Source of the DNA: Billgrantia bachuensis
GTDB lineage: Bacteria > Pseudomonadota > Gammaproteobacteria > Pseudomonadales > Halomonadaceae
DNA length: 55,465 nucleotides
Assembly (NCBI RefSeq): GCF_011742165.1
Contig: NZ_JAAQTO010000033.1
Location: 1 to 55,465, forward strand
Direction of reading: 5' to 3'
In this document: positions 39,088-47,920 of the stretch, in pieces
Layout of the letters: every line of letters begins with the position of its first letter
Position numbering within the stretch: position 1 is the stretch's first letter
Notes under the pieces: model-generated
Database searches by the model: none
Told to the model about the DNA's origin: nothing
Seen by the model: only the letters and a program-made list of their open reading frames with translations
Translations under genes and position numbers: made by a program

Positions 39088-40379
39088 TCGAAGCACTCTA
39101 CGGGTTCGCCGCCCTGCTGATCCTGGCCTTCCTGCGCGTGCCGCTGGCCTTCGCCATGGGTATCGTCGGTTTCGTCGGCTTTTATTATCTCACCGGCAAC
39201 TGGAGCGCCGCCGAATCGATGGCCGCACGGCGGGTGATCGACACCGCCATGGACTACGGCCTGTCGGTGATCCCGCTGTTCATCCTGATGGGCAACCTGG
39301 TCTCCCACGCCGGTCTCTCGGATGCACTGTTTCGCGCCTCCAACGGCTTCCTCGGCCATCGCAAGGGCGGCCAGGCTATGGCCACCATCGTCGCCTGCGG
39401 CGGCTTCAGCGCCATCTGCGGCTCGAGCCTGGCCACCTGCGCGACCATGGGGCGGGTGGCCATGCCGCAGATGCGCAAGTACGGCTACAAGGACACCCTG
39501 GCCTCGGCCTCCATCGCCGCCGGCGGCACGCTCGGCATCCTGATCCCGCCCAGCGTAATGCTGGTGATCTACGGCATCCTCACCGAGACCAGCATCCGCG
39601 AACTGTTCGCCGCCGGCTTCATTCCCGGCATCCTGGGCATCGTGCTCTACCTGGGCTCGGTGAAATGGGTGATGTGGCGCGACCCCGACGCCGGTCCGGC
39701 CGGGGAAAGGATCGAGTGGCCCGAACGCCTCAAGGCGCTGAAGAGCGTGGGCGACACCCTGGCGCTGTTCGTGCTGGTGATCGGCGGCATCTACCTCGGC
39801 GTGTTTACCCCCACCGAAGCGGCCGGCATCGGCGCCATGGGCGCCTTCCTCATCGCCCTGTGGCGCCGTGCGCTGACGCCGCAGGTGCTGATGAACGTGC
39901 TGATGGACACCGTGCGCACCACCGCCATGCTGTTCGCCGTGGTGCTCACCGCGCTGATCTTCGCCAACTTCATCAACCGCGCCGGGCTGCCCAGCGACCT
40001 GCTGGCCTTCGTCAACGGGCTCGACATCGCGCCGTTCCTGGTGATCCTGGTAATACTGGCCATCTACGTATTGCTCGGCTGCGTGTTCGAAAGCATGTCG
40101 ATGCTGCTGCTCACCGTGCCGGTGTTCTTCCCGGTGGTGGCGGGGCTCGGCTTCGACCTGGTGTGGTTCGGCATCCTGGTGGTGATCGTGATCGAAATCA
40201 GCCTGATCACGCCGCCGGTGGGGATGAACGTGTTCGTGCTGCGGGCGGTGCTGCCAGACGTGAGCACGGGCACGATCTTTCGCGGTGTGACACCGTTCTG
40301 GGTGGCGGGCATGGCGCGTGCATTGCTGGTACTGGTGTTCCCGGGTATCGTGCTGTTCCTGCCGCAACTGCTCTATTGA
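39084..40379 (+). CDS. dctM: TRAP transporter large permease (DctM)
   Basis: The 431-residue inner-membrane protein contains about twelve helices and typical DctM segments: FLRVPLAFAMGIVGFVGF, AMDYGLSVIPLFILMGNLVSHAGLSDALF, ICGSSLATCATMGRVAMPQMRKYGYKDTLASASIAAGGTLGILIPPSVMLVIYGILTE and EISLITPPVGMNVFVL. It is the ion-coupled translocation subunit. The start is GTG with GGGAGG upstream, overlapping the stop of dctQ. The MarR gene follows by 33 bases. Confidence 0.95.
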   Translation: MIEALYGFAALLILAFLRVPLAFAMGIVGFVGFYYLTGNWSAAESMAARRVIDTAMDYGLSVIPLFILMGNLVSHAGLSDALFRASNGFLGHRKGGQAMATIVACGGFSAICGSSLATCATMGRVAMPQMRKYGYKDTLASASIAAGGTLGILIPPSVMLVIYGILTETSIRELFAAGFIPGILGIVLYLGSVKWVMWRDPDAGPAGERIEWPERLKALKSVGDTLALFVLVIGGIYLGVFTPTEAAGIGAMGAFLIALWRRALTPQVLMNVLMDTVRTTAMLFAVVLTALIFANFINRAGLPSDLLAFVNGLDIAPFLVILVILAIYVLLGCVFESMSMLLLTVPVFFPVVAGLGFDLVWFGILVVIVIEISLITPPVGMNVFVLRAVLPDVSTGTIFRGVTPFWVAGMARALLVLVFPGIVLFLPQLLY

Positions 40380-40412
40380 ACGCTGCCAAGCGTAGGTGAG
40401 GAGTCTCGAGAG

Positions 40413-40922
40413 ATGAACACGGAAGAACGCCAGGCCAGCCTCGCCAGGGAGGGCGACGAGAGCCTGGCCGAACCACCGACCAAGCAGGAGCTGGATCTCA
40501 ACCAGTTCCTGCCCTACCGGCTCAACAGCCTGGCCGATCGCATCAGCCAGGCGCTGGCCGAGCTCTACGAGGAGCGCTACCAGCTCAATATCGCGCAGTG
40601 GCGGGTGCTGGCCTGGCTCAGCCACTGCGACGAGCTGACGGCGAAGAAAGTCTGCACGTATACCAACATGGACAAGGCCCGCGTCTCGCGGGCGATCCAG
40701 GCACTGGAGGAGCGGGGGCTGATCCGACGTACGCCGGCCCCCGAGGATCAGCGCCAGCAGGATCTCCATCTGACCGCTGCCGGCCGGGCGCTGCTGGCCA
40801 AGCTGATCCCCGAGGCCCAGGCCTGGGAGGCAGAGCTGGTGGCGACCCTCACCGCCGGCGAGTATCGCGACCTGCTCAACGTGATGCGCAAGCTGGAGCG
40901 GCAGCTGGAGCGGATTGGCTGA
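40413..40922 (+). CDS. MarR-family transcriptional regulator
   Basis: The 169-residue protein has a polar start and then the MarR winged-helix: LADRISQALAELYEERYQLNIAQWRVLAWLSHCDELTAKKVCTYTNMDKARVSRAIQALEERGLIRRTPAPEDQRQQDLHLTAAGRALLAKL. The wing carries PEDQRQQDL in place of the common DxRD/R pattern. MarR proteins usually repress and are released by aromatic acids. It follows dctM in the same direction and is the nearest candidate to bind the palindrome at 37167-37180. GAGGAG precedes the ATG. Confidence 0.88.
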   Translation: MNTEERQASLAREGDESLAEPPTKQELDLNQFLPYRLNSLADRISQALAELYEERYQLNIAQWRVLAWLSHCDELTAKKVCTYTNMDKARVSRAIQALEERGLIRRTPAPEDQRQQDLHLTAAGRALLAKLIPEAQAWEAELVATLTAGEYRDLLNVMRKLERQLERIG

Positions 40923-40964
40923 GGGCAACGAGAAAGAGCGCGAGGACGGCAAGCGAGGCGCAGT

Positions 40965-41810
40965 TCACGCTTCCGCAGCCTGCTGCTGGGCGCTAGGAAC
41001 ATGGCCACCAAGGCGGGCGGTGATCTCGGCGGCGGTCTCGCGCACCAGCTCACCCAGTTCGAGCAGTCGCGCTTCGGGAATACGCGCTACCGGCCCCGAC
41101 ACCGAGATTGCCGCCAACGGGGTGCCGTGCTGATCATGCACGCAAGCAGCTACGCAGTGCAGGCCGATGGCATGCTCCTCGCGGTCGCAGGCGAAGCCTT
41201 GTTGACGCACCTCGGCAAGGTTGGCGCGCAGCGTCTCCGGGGTGTGCAGGGTATTCTCGGTGACCCGCTCGAGACCGCGTTCGGCCAGTACCCGTTCGAA
41301 CTCGTCGTCGGGCAGCCAGGCCATCAGCGCCTTGCCCACACCCGAGGCATGCAGCGGTGCGCGTGAACCGAGCCGGGTAATCATGCGCATCATCTGCGGC
41401 GATTCGCTCTGGGCCAGGAACACGGCCCTGGCGCCGTCGCGAATGCCCAGGTTGGCGGTCTCGCCGGTCTGGGCAGTCAAGCGGCGCAGGAAGGGCCGGC
41501 TGGTGGCGACGAAGTCGCGCGCCTCGAGGAAGCTGTTGCCGATGCGGAAGGTCTTGACGTCGATCTTCCACACGCCGAGTTCGCCGTCCTGGGTGACGAA
41601 GCCTTGGCCCTGCAGCGCCTGCAACAGGCGGTGAGTGGTAGAGGGCGCCAGATCGACCATCTCGGCCAGTTCGGACAGCGCCAGACCGCCCGGGGTGGCC
41701 GCCAGCCGCTCGAGCAGATTGAGCCCGCGCACCAGCGACTGGCTGTGACCGCTGGCGCTCTTGCCGGGGCCGGGTGGGCGCCCCGCCGTTCTACGTTTGA
41801 CTTCACTCAC
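40965..41810 (-). CDS. IclR-family transcriptional regulator
   Basis: The 281-residue protein has a basic tail, the winged-helix SQSLVRGLNLLERLAATPGGLALSELAEMVDLAPSTTHRLLQALQGQGFVTQDGE and the IclR effector domain (GETANLGIRDGARAVFLAQSESPQMMRMITRLGSRAPLHASGVGKALMAWLPDDE; ANLAEVRQQGFACDREEHAIGLHCVAACVHDQHGTPLAAISVSGP). Length and motifs are standard. The MarR gene converges on it. On its other side an enoyl-CoA hydratase gene lies in the same direction further upstream. The target cannot be read. An alternative regulator of the homogentisate genes (HmgR in Pseudomonas is IclR-type) is possible. Confidence 0.9.
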   Translation of the reverse strand: MSEVKRRTAGRPPGPGKSASGHSQSLVRGLNLLERLAATPGGLALSELAEMVDLAPSTTHRLLQALQGQGFVTQDGELGVWKIDVKTFRIGNSFLEARDFVATSRPFLRRLTAQTGETANLGIRDGARAVFLAQSESPQMMRMITRLGSRAPLHASGVGKALMAWLPDDEFERVLAERGLERVTENTLHTPETLRANLAEVRQQGFACDREEHAIGLHCVAACVHDQHGTPLAAISVSGPVARIPEARLLELGELVRETAAEITARLGGHVPSAQQQAAEA

Positions 41811-41945
41811 CTGCGTATTCCTCTACGAATGGTCTGGCGGACCTTTCTGCGAAGGTCAGCGACAGGATACCGCCTCGCTGCCGGCTTGTCTCGATTGCGG
41901 AAATGCCTTCCACACTTCTTGTGCGCAGCTCACTTACCTCTTACC

Positions 41946-42002
41946 GGGAACGCTGGACAAATTCGCGAGCGTTTCGCTCGCGCAGGCATTTGCTGTGTTC
42001 CC
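41946..42002. repeat. MITE/REP-like inverted-repeat element (short form)
   Basis: The 57-base element runs from GGGAAC (41946-41951) to GTTCCC (41997-42002). In its centre is the perfect hairpin CGCGAGCG-TTT-CGCTCGCG (41964-41982), with ATTT/AAAT pairing outside it. It directly abuts the TGA stop of the enoyl-CoA hydratase gene. Read on the minus strand, its sequence CAAATGCCTGCGCGAGCGAA matches the left end of the long element at 447-676, and its other side matches that element's right end (AATTTGTCCAGCG). Confidence 0.55.
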
Positions 42003-42794
42003 TCAGCGATGGCGCCACTGGGGTGGCCGCTTGCCGACAAAGGCATCGATGCCTTCGGCCACGTCCTCGGCGAGCATGTTGCAGGCCATGGTTTCGCCGG
42101 CGAAGGCGTAGGCTTCGTTCAGCGGCATCTGCAGTTGGCGCTGGAACAACGCCTTGCCGGTACGCAGCGCCACGCGGCTCTTGGCGCAGAGGCTGGCGGT
42201 AAGTTCGGCGAGCGCCTCGTCCAGTGTCGCGTCGTCGGCCACGCGATTGATCAGCCCCCATTCGAGTGCCTGGTCGGCGTCGATGAACTCGCCGGTGAAC
42301 AGCATTTCCATGGCGCGTTTGCGGCCGATGCTTCGCGACAGCGCCACTGCAGGCGTCGAGCAGAACAGCCCAACGTTGATGCCCGACACCGCGAAGCGAG
42401 CCGACCTGGCTGCAACCGCCAGGTCACAGCTGGCCACCAGCTGGCAGCCGGCGGCGGTGGCCAGCCCCTGGACCCGGGCGATTACCGGCACCGGCAGGTG
42501 GACGATGCGCTGCATGATCTCGCCGCAGCGAGCAAACAGCTCCTGGTAATAGGCCTTGTCGGGGTTGGCGCGCATCTCCTTGAGGTCGTGCCCGGCGCAG
42601 AAGGCGCGCCCCTCGGCGGCGATGACCACGCAGTGTATCGAGTCATCGTTGGCCAGGCGGGCAAGCTCGCCGCCCAGTGCCTTGAGCACCTCTTCCGATA
42701 GCGCGTTGAACTGGCGCGGGCGATTCAGCGTGAGGGTGGCAACGCCGCGTTGATCGCGACGAATCACCGGACGCTCATCGACGGTTGTGGTCAT
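42003..42794 (-). CDS. Enoyl-CoA hydratase/isomerase family protein
   Basis: The 263-residue protein has the crotonase fold: GVATLTLNRPRQFNALSEEVLKALGGEL, CVVIAAEGRAFCAGHDLKEMRA (oxyanion-hole region), PVPVIARVQGLATAAGCQLVASCDLAVAARSARFAVSGINVGLFCSTPAVALSRSIGRKRAMEMLFTGEFIDADQALEWGLIN. The usual catalytic Glu pair of hydratases is not clearly present (GINVGLFCST in the second position). The exact reaction may therefore be different. The ATG at 42794 has AGGAT upstream. The D-serine-dehydratase-like gene is divergent. Confidence 0.87.
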   Translation of the reverse strand: MTTTVDERPVIRRDQRGVATLTLNRPRQFNALSEEVLKALGGELARLANDDSIHCVVIAAEGRAFCAGHDLKEMRANPDKAYYQELFARCGEIMQRIVHLPVPVIARVQGLATAAGCQLVASCDLAVAARSARFAVSGINVGLFCSTPAVALSRSIGRKRAMEMLFTGEFIDADQALEWGLINRVADDATLDEALAELTASLCAKSRVALRTGKALFQRQLQMPLNEAYAFAGETMACNMLAEDVAEGIDAFVGKRPPQWRHR

Positions 42795-42913
42795 TGTCGT
42801 ATCCTGTAGAAACGTGCCCGTCACCAGCCTAGCCTGTCGTGCACGTTTTTCGTCGGCCCTGCGACCAAAGACGGTGTGGCCCGCTCCTGAAGCCCACCCA
42901 GCGAGAGCGAAGC

Positions 42914-44152
42914 ATGAGCGATTCGATTCCTGACCATGAAGAACTGCACAAGGGCATGCCGCAGTCGGGCAACCGACTGCTGGCCGACGTCAGCCTGCCT
43001 GCCGCGGTGATCCACGAGCCGGCGCTGGCCTATAACCTGGCCTGGATGCAGCGTTTCTGCGAAGCCCATGGAGCGCGCCTGGCGCCTCACGGCAAGACCA
43101 CCATGTGCCCCGAGCTGTTCCAGCGCCAGCTCGCCGCGGGCGCCTGGGGCATCACCCTGGCCACCGCTCCTCAGTGCCGTGCGGCTTTCCGCCATGGCGT
43201 CCATCGCATGTTGATGGCCAACCAGCTCGTCGGCGAGGCCAACATGGCGATTGTCGCCGGGCTGATCGAAGCCGGAGCCGATTTCTACTGTGTGGTTGAC
43301 AGCATCGCCAACGTCGAGCAACTGTCACACTATTTCACCGCTCGCGGCCTGCGCCTCAAGGTATTGATAGAGCTAGGGATGCCCGGCGGACGCTGCGGCT
43401 GTCGCGATACCGACGAGGTGATGGCGCTGGCCGAGCGCATCGACAGCGAGCAGGCATTGGTGCTGTCCGGACTGGAGGGCTACGAAGGCGTGGTGCATGG
43501 CAACGAGCCCGAGCGAGCCGTGCGCGCCTATGCCTGGCAACTGGTCGAGGCGGCCCAGGCGCTGGAGCGCGATGCCCTGATCGAGACGCCGCAGCCGCTT
43601 ATCACGGCGTCCGGCTCGGCCTGGTACGACATGATAGCCGGGGTATTCCACGAAGCACGGCTGAGTGCACAGTTCGTGCCGGTGCTGCGCCCCGGCTGCT
43701 ACGTGGTGCACGACCACGGCATCTATCGCCAGGCCCAGCGCGAGCTTCTTGGACGACAGCCGCAGATCGAGCGCGGGTTGAAGCCGGCACTCGAGATCTT
43801 CGCCCAGGTGATATCGCTGCCCGAGCCGGGGCTTGCCATTATAGGCATGGGCAAGCGCGACATCGGCCATGACCAGTTGCCCGAGCCGCTGCGGCGCTAC
43901 CGGGAGGGCGACGAGCGGGGCCGTTCGCTGCCGGTGGAGGGTTGGCGCTTGACCAAGCTGATGGACCAGCACGCCTTCGTCCAGCTGCCTGCGGACGAGG
44001 ATGAGCCCGGCGCCGGTAACGGCAGGGTGCGGGTGGGAGACATCATCGCCTTCGGCGTTTCCCACCCCTGCCTGACCTTCGACAAATGGCGACGGATTTG
44101 TCGCGTCGACGAGCGGCTCGAGGTGGTCGAGGTGATGCAGACCTGCTTCTAG
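42914..44152 (+). CDS. PLP-dependent D-serine dehydratase/D-threonine aldolase-like protein (amino acid deaminase)
   Basis: The 412-residue protein has an alanine-racemase-type N-terminal barrel with the PLP lysine in RLAPHGKTTMCPELFQRQL (fold type III). It continues with KVLIELGMPGGRCGCRDTDEV, VLSGLEGYEGVVHG, LITASGSAWYDMIAG and a C-terminal D-serine-dehydratase-like domain with the zinc-binding pattern of a late His and Cys (DIIAFGVSHPCLTFDKW). Such proteins act on D-amino acids or beta-hydroxy amino acids. The particular substrate is not evident. Its stop overlaps the stop of the convergent EamA gene by three bases. Confidence 0.87.
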   Translation: MSDSIPDHEELHKGMPQSGNRLLADVSLPAAVIHEPALAYNLAWMQRFCEAHGARLAPHGKTTMCPELFQRQLAAGAWGITLATAPQCRAAFRHGVHRMLMANQLVGEANMAIVAGLIEAGADFYCVVDSIANVEQLSHYFTARGLRLKVLIELGMPGGRCGCRDTDEVMALAERIDSEQALVLSGLEGYEGVVHGNEPERAVRAYAWQLVEAAQALERDALIETPQPLITASGSAWYDMIAGVFHEARLSAQFVPVLRPGCYVVHDHGIYRQAQRELLGRQPQIERGLKPALEIFAQVISLPEPGLAIIGMGKRDIGHDQLPEPLRRYREGDERGRSLPVEGWRLTKLMDQHAFVQLPADEDEPGAGNGRVRVGDIIAFGVSHPCLTFDKWRRICRVDERLEVVEVMQTCF

Positions 44153-45069
44153 TCCAGGGGGAAGTGCTCGGGTTCGGCCATGCGCTCGCGGGCGGCCTTG
44201 AGCCGCGCCAGCCTGTCGCCGAACAGGTAGGCACCGAGCGCCACCAGGATCAGCGCCGCACCGACCAGCATCGAGGAAGAGGGCTGCTCCTGGTTGAGCG
44301 TCATGCCGAGACCCAGCGCCAGTATCGGAGTGATCAGCGTGACCAGTGCCACGGTGGCGGCGGTAAGCCGCGAAAGGATCAGGAAATAGCAGAGGAAGCC
44401 GAGCAGCGATCCGAACAGCGCCAGGTAGAGAACCGCCCATAGCCCGCGTACGCTGAGCGGGACCGCCAAGGGTTCGCCGCTGGCCAGCCACAGGATGAAG
44501 AAGCACGGCAGGCTCAAGCCCAGCGCCCCCAGGGTCTGCTCCAGCGGACCGAGGCCCGCAGCCACGCGTTGCACGGTAATGCCGCTGCCGCTGAACAAGG
44601 TCACGGCCAGGAGCATCATCAGCAGGGCCGGCAGCTGCTCACTGCCCAGCACCAGGCTGTCGGCAAATACCACGGCCAGGCCCGCTACGCCGAGCGTACA
44701 GCCGAACCAGTGCCAGCGGCGCAGCTTCACGGCGCCGGGCATGAGTTGCAGGATCAGCCCCGAGATCAGTGGCGCCATGCCGAAGATCACCGACATCATG
44801 CCGGATGGCAGCGACATCGAGGCGTGATAGCTAAGCGCCATGGCACCGAAAACTCCGGGTACCGCGGCCGCGTAGCTTTTCATTGCGCGCATGTCCCTGC
44901 GCAGGCCTCGACGCATCAGCAGCAGTACCGCCAGCCCTACCAGGAAGGCGATCAGCATGCGCAGCATCACGCTGCCGACCGGCGCGCCCGCCTCGGCGCT
45001 CCACTTGATGGCCAGTGGCGTGGTGGCCCATACCAGCACTACGATCAGGTAGGCGGCGGCAGTTGGCAT
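44149..45069 (-). CDS. EamA-family (DMT) transporter
   Basis: The 306-residue protein begins MPTAAAYLIVVLVWATTPLAIKWSAEAGAPVGSVMLRMLIAFLVGLAVLLLMRR. It shows ten hydrophobic helices in two EamA repeats (second repeat from about GITVQRVAAGLGPLEQTLGALG). FGSLLGFLCYFLILSRLTAATVALVTLITPILALGLG is a typical late motif. DMT proteins commonly export amino acids or metabolites. The ATG at 45069 gives the usual family start. The open frame extends upstream into unrelated sequence. Substrate not predictable. Confidence 0.9.
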   Translation of the reverse strand: MPTAAAYLIVVLVWATTPLAIKWSAEAGAPVGSVMLRMLIAFLVGLAVLLLMRRGLRRDMRAMKSYAAAVPGVFGAMALSYHASMSLPSGMMSVIFGMAPLISGLILQLMPGAVKLRRWHWFGCTLGVAGLAVVFADSLVLGSEQLPALLMMLLAVTLFSGSGITVQRVAAGLGPLEQTLGALGLSLPCFFILWLASGEPLAVPLSVRGLWAVLYLALFGSLLGFLCYFLILSRLTAATVALVTLITPILALGLGMTLNQEQPSSSMLVGAALILVALGAYLFGDRLARLKAARERMAEPEHFPLD

Positions 45070-45222
45070 GCGGGGTCTTCCCTGAGATCGATGTGAGATG
45101 CTTCGGAAAGTAATCATTAGCATAACAAGAACTGCTGCGTCGAATCGTCGAGGCTTGCCGCCAGACTTCGATGACCATTTCAGCCATACGAGCCATGAGG
45201 CATTGGCCGACGAGAGGTACCG

Positions 45223-45960
45223 ATGCAAAACGCACAGTGTCTGGGTATCCTGCTGCCTGAGGATGGCCCTCCCGATTATGAATGGTACGGACTGAGCGAG
45301 CGCCCCGGCACCGGCGAGGCGCTGCCCGCCATCAAGGTGGGCAAGATCGTCAGCGACGGCCACCATGAGCACACTGCCCTGATGGCCTTGGGCGCTACCG
45401 ATCGCCTGGCTGCGGTAGGTGAGAAGCTGGTCAGGGACATGGGCGTCCAGGCCGTGGTATGGGCCTGTACCAGCGGCAGTTTCATCGGCGGGCTGGAGTG
45501 GTCTCTCGCCCAGTCTCGTGAGCTTTCGCAGTGGTTGGGGGTTCCCGCCACCAGCACCGCGCTGGCGTTTCGAGATGCCCTGGCTGCTCTCGGTCAGCGT
45601 CGGGTCGACCTGCTCAGTCCCTATCCGCCGGAAGTCACTGAACAGTTGATTCAATTTCTGCGCGACAGCGACGTGACAGCGGAAAACGTGCGGGTGCTGG
45701 ACTGCCCCTATGCGGCGGATTCTCACCGGCTCGATATCGTCGCGACCGTGCGTGATTTTGCCATGGCGCACGAATCGAACAATCCGATCCTGGTTCCCGA
45801 TACGGCGATCAATACTCTCGAGCTGGTAGACGCGATGAACCGAGAGGCCGGACGCTCGGTGTTAACGGCCAATCAGGTAAGTCTATGGGCGGGGCTGAGG
45901 CTGTTGCAGCGCAGAGGCGGCCCGGCTCGCTACCTGCAGGAATTGAGCGAAGTGGCATAA
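45223..45960 (+). CDS. Asp/Glu racemase superfamily protein (maleate isomerase/arylmalonate decarboxylase-like)
   Basis: The 245-residue protein (MQNAQCLGILLPEDGPPDYEWYGL) has the first active-site cysteine in VVWACTSGSFIGGLEW (C82). At the position of the second cysteine it reads PILVPDTAINTLELVDAM, with D193 in place of Cys. Two-cysteine members racemise or isomerise, and arylmalonate decarboxylase has only the second cysteine. This protein keeps only the first. It may be a decarboxylase, an isomerase with changed chemistry, or inactive. GAGAGG precedes the ATG. Divergent from the EamA gene. Confidence 0.82.
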   Translation: MQNAQCLGILLPEDGPPDYEWYGLSERPGTGEALPAIKVGKIVSDGHHEHTALMALGATDRLAAVGEKLVRDMGVQAVVWACTSGSFIGGLEWSLAQSRELSQWLGVPATSTALAFRDALAALGQRRVDLLSPYPPEVTEQLIQFLRDSDVTAENVRVLDCPYAADSHRLDIVATVRDFAMAHESNNPILVPDTAINTLELVDAMNREAGRSVLTANQVSLWAGLRLLQRRGGPARYLQELSEVA

Positions 45961-46035
45961 CCTGGGTTAAGCAATATAAACGAGGAGTTTTGCTATGTTC
46001 CGAACGGAGTGGAAAACCTTGTCACTGGAGGGCGA

Positions 46036-46377
46036 ATGAGCGACGAACTGAGTGAGTTCGAGCAGAGTGTCAGACGTGAGATCGATGCCTTTCTGAAACC
46101 CGGCCACGAGCCCTCGCCAAGACCCGATCTGCCCGGCGAAAAAAGCCCCGGGAAGAAGCGTACGAAGCCGGCCGACGGTCATGAGTCCGCCAAGTCTTAC
46201 AAGACCGGACATCTGGTCCGGCTCGCAGTGAGAACGCGCAAACTGGAAACCGACACCGTCTTTGAACATCGCTCTACCAGCATCTCCAAGCTGGAAGCCC
46301 AGTTGGAGGCCGAAAAAGCCGCGAAGAAAGCCGGATATCCGATCATCGGCTACGTAATCGACATTCAGAGTCTTTAG
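46036..46377 (+). CDS. Hypothetical protein
   Basis: The 113-residue, highly charged protein MSDELSEFEQSVRREIDAFLKPGHEPSPRPDLPGEKSPGKKRTKPADGHESAKSYKTGHLVRLAVRTRKLETDTVFEHRSTSISKLEAQLEAEKAAKKAGYPIIGYVIDIQSL has a disordered middle and a short structured end. No family recognised and no membrane segment or signal peptide. GGAGGGCGA lies directly before the ATG at 46036, which supports translation. Its stop codon runs into a partial copy of the inverted-repeat element (46377-46410). Confidence 0.65.
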   Translation: MSDELSEFEQSVRREIDAFLKPGHEPSPRPDLPGEKSPGKKRTKPADGHESAKSYKTGHLVRLAVRTRKLETDTVFEHRSTSISKLEAQLEAEKAAKKAGYPIIGYVIDIQSL

Positions 46378-46410
46378 GAAACTCTGAACGAGTGCCCGCG
46401 CGACTGAATC
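46377..46410. repeat. Partial copy of the inverted-repeat element (left end)
   Basis: GGAAACTCTGAACGAGTGCC followed by CGCGCGACTGAATC begins at the last base of the TAG stop of the preceding gene. It aligns with the left ends of the elements at 447 and (minus strand) 42002. No right end was seen. The serA terminator follows immediately. Confidence 0.4.
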
Positions 46411-46421
46411 TTTGCCAAACG

Positions 46422-46449
46422 AAAACCGCCGCGCTGGTTGGCGCGACGG
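46422..46449 (-). terminator. Rho-independent terminator of serA
   Basis: On the minus strand a 9-base stem, CCGTCGCGC with GCGCGGCGG (one T-G pair), closes a six-base loop and is followed by TTTTCGTTT. It lies 20 bases after the serA stop. Confidence 0.75.
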
Positions 46450-46469
46450 CTCGAGGCGTAGCGAAGCGC

Positions 46470-47720
46470 TTACCCTTCGAAATTGGTCTCGGAGTAGAGC
46501 ACCCTCACGCGCAGGGTGTGCTCGACCTTGCGCAGTGCCTCGAGGGCCTGCTCACCGTAGGCCTTGTCCACATCGATGACCACGTAACCGACTTTCTCGT
46601 TGGTCTGCAGGTACTGGCCGGAAATGTTGATCCCGCTCTCGGAGAGCACACGGTTGATCTCGGAGAGCACGCCCGGGACGTTGTCGTGGATGTGCAATAC
46701 GCGATGCTTGTCCGGGTGGGCCGGCAGTGCCACCTCGGGGAAGTTGACCGCGGTGACGGTGGTACCGTTGTCGGAGTAGGTGACCATCTTCTCGGAAACC
46801 TCGATGCCGATGTTCTCCTGGGCCTCGAGAGTGGAACCGCCGATATGCGGAGTGAGGATAACGTTGGGCAGGCCACGCAACGGGCTGACGAACTCCTCGT
46901 CGTTGCCCTTGGGCTCCACCGGGAAAACGTCGATGGCGGCACCGTAGAGGCGACCGGCCGCGAGTGCCTCGGCCAGGTCCTCGATCACCACCACGCTACC
47001 GCGGGAAGCGTTGATCAGGATGCCGCTGGGCTTCATCAGCGCGAGCTGGTCCTTGGCGATCATCCACTTGGTGGAGGGCAGTTCCGGCACGTGCAGGCTG
47101 ACCACGTCGGCCCGGGCCAGGAGTTCCTCGAGGCTCGCCACCTGGTTGGCGTTGCCCATGCCGAGTTTGGTCACCACGTCATAGAAAATGACGTTGAAGC
47201 CGAGCGACTCGGCCAGCACGGAGAGTTGGGCGCCGATGTTACCGTAGCCGACGATGCCCAGCGTCTTGCCGCGGGCTTCATGGGAGGCCTTGGCGCTCTT
47301 GAGCCAGCCGCCCTGGTGGGCGCGGGCGTTCTTCTCGGGAATGCCACGCAGCAGCATGATCGCCTCGGCCAGTACCAGCTCTGCCACCGAGCGAGTATTG
47401 GAGTAGGGCGCGTTGAACACCGGGATGCCGCGCGAAAGCGCCGCATTGAGGTCGACCTGGTTGGTACCGATGCAGAAGCAGCCCACGGCGTTGAGCTTCT
47501 CGGCGGCAGCGAAGACCCGCTCGTTGAGCTGGGTGCGCGAGCGGATGCCGAGGAAGTGCACGTCACGGATCTTGTCGACCAGCGAGGCTTCGTCGAGCGA
47601 GGTGGTCAGATGCTCGATGTTGGTGTAACCGGCATTCAGGAAATTGTCCACCGCGCTCTGGTGGACGCCCTCGAGCAGCAGGATCTTGATCTTGCTCTTG
47701 TCCAGGGACGTTTTGGCCAT
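46470..47720 (-). CDS. serA: D-3-phosphoglycerate dehydrogenase
   Basis: The 416-residue enzyme starts MAKTSLDKSKIKILLLEGVHQSAVDNFLNAGYTNIEHL, which includes the E. coli-type SerA start. It contains the NAD-binding motif GKTLGIVGYGNIGAQLSVLAESLGFNVIFYD, the catalytic His in VILTPHIGGSTLEAQENIG and a C-terminal ACT domain (HRVLHIHDNVPGVLSEINRVLSESGINISGQYLQTNEKVGYVVIDVD). SerA makes 3-phosphohydroxypyruvate for serine synthesis, with serine binding the ACT domain as feedback inhibitor. Length is that of the E. coli type (410). It is divergent from xseB with about 200 bases between. Confidence 0.96.
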   Translation of the reverse strand: MAKTSLDKSKIKILLLEGVHQSAVDNFLNAGYTNIEHLTTSLDEASLVDKIRDVHFLGIRSRTQLNERVFAAAEKLNAVGCFCIGTNQVDLNAALSRGIPVFNAPYSNTRSVAELVLAEAIMLLRGIPEKNARAHQGGWLKSAKASHEARGKTLGIVGYGNIGAQLSVLAESLGFNVIFYDVVTKLGMGNANQVASLEELLARADVVSLHVPELPSTKWMIAKDQLALMKPSGILINASRGSVVVIEDLAEALAAGRLYGAAIDVFPVEPKGNDEEFVSPLRGLPNVILTPHIGGSTLEAQENIGIEVSEKMVTYSDNGTTVTAVNFPEVALPAHPDKHRVLHIHDNVPGVLSEINRVLSESGINISGQYLQTNEKVGYVVIDVDKAYGEQALEALRKVEHTLRVRVLYSETNFEG

Positions 47721-47920
47721 GGTCGAATCAACCCCTTCTTGGTGCGCCGCGTGCTGGAAACAGGGCGCTCATGTTAACACAATCGCTACCAACTAAGATG
47801 AAAATGCTGCGTCGCGAAGATGAGAGCGCTGCACGTTGCACGGCGCAGGCAGACGACCCCCGGGGCAGTGCGTGTATACTGTGGCTCCTGAGAAAACAGC
47901 GGCGACGAGCTAGAGGTGTC

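Noticed and set aside
39009..40952. Minus-strand frame of 647 codons opposite dctM and the MarR gene.
   Set aside because: It crosses two well-supported plus-strand genes, and its product is H- and Q-rich without family features.
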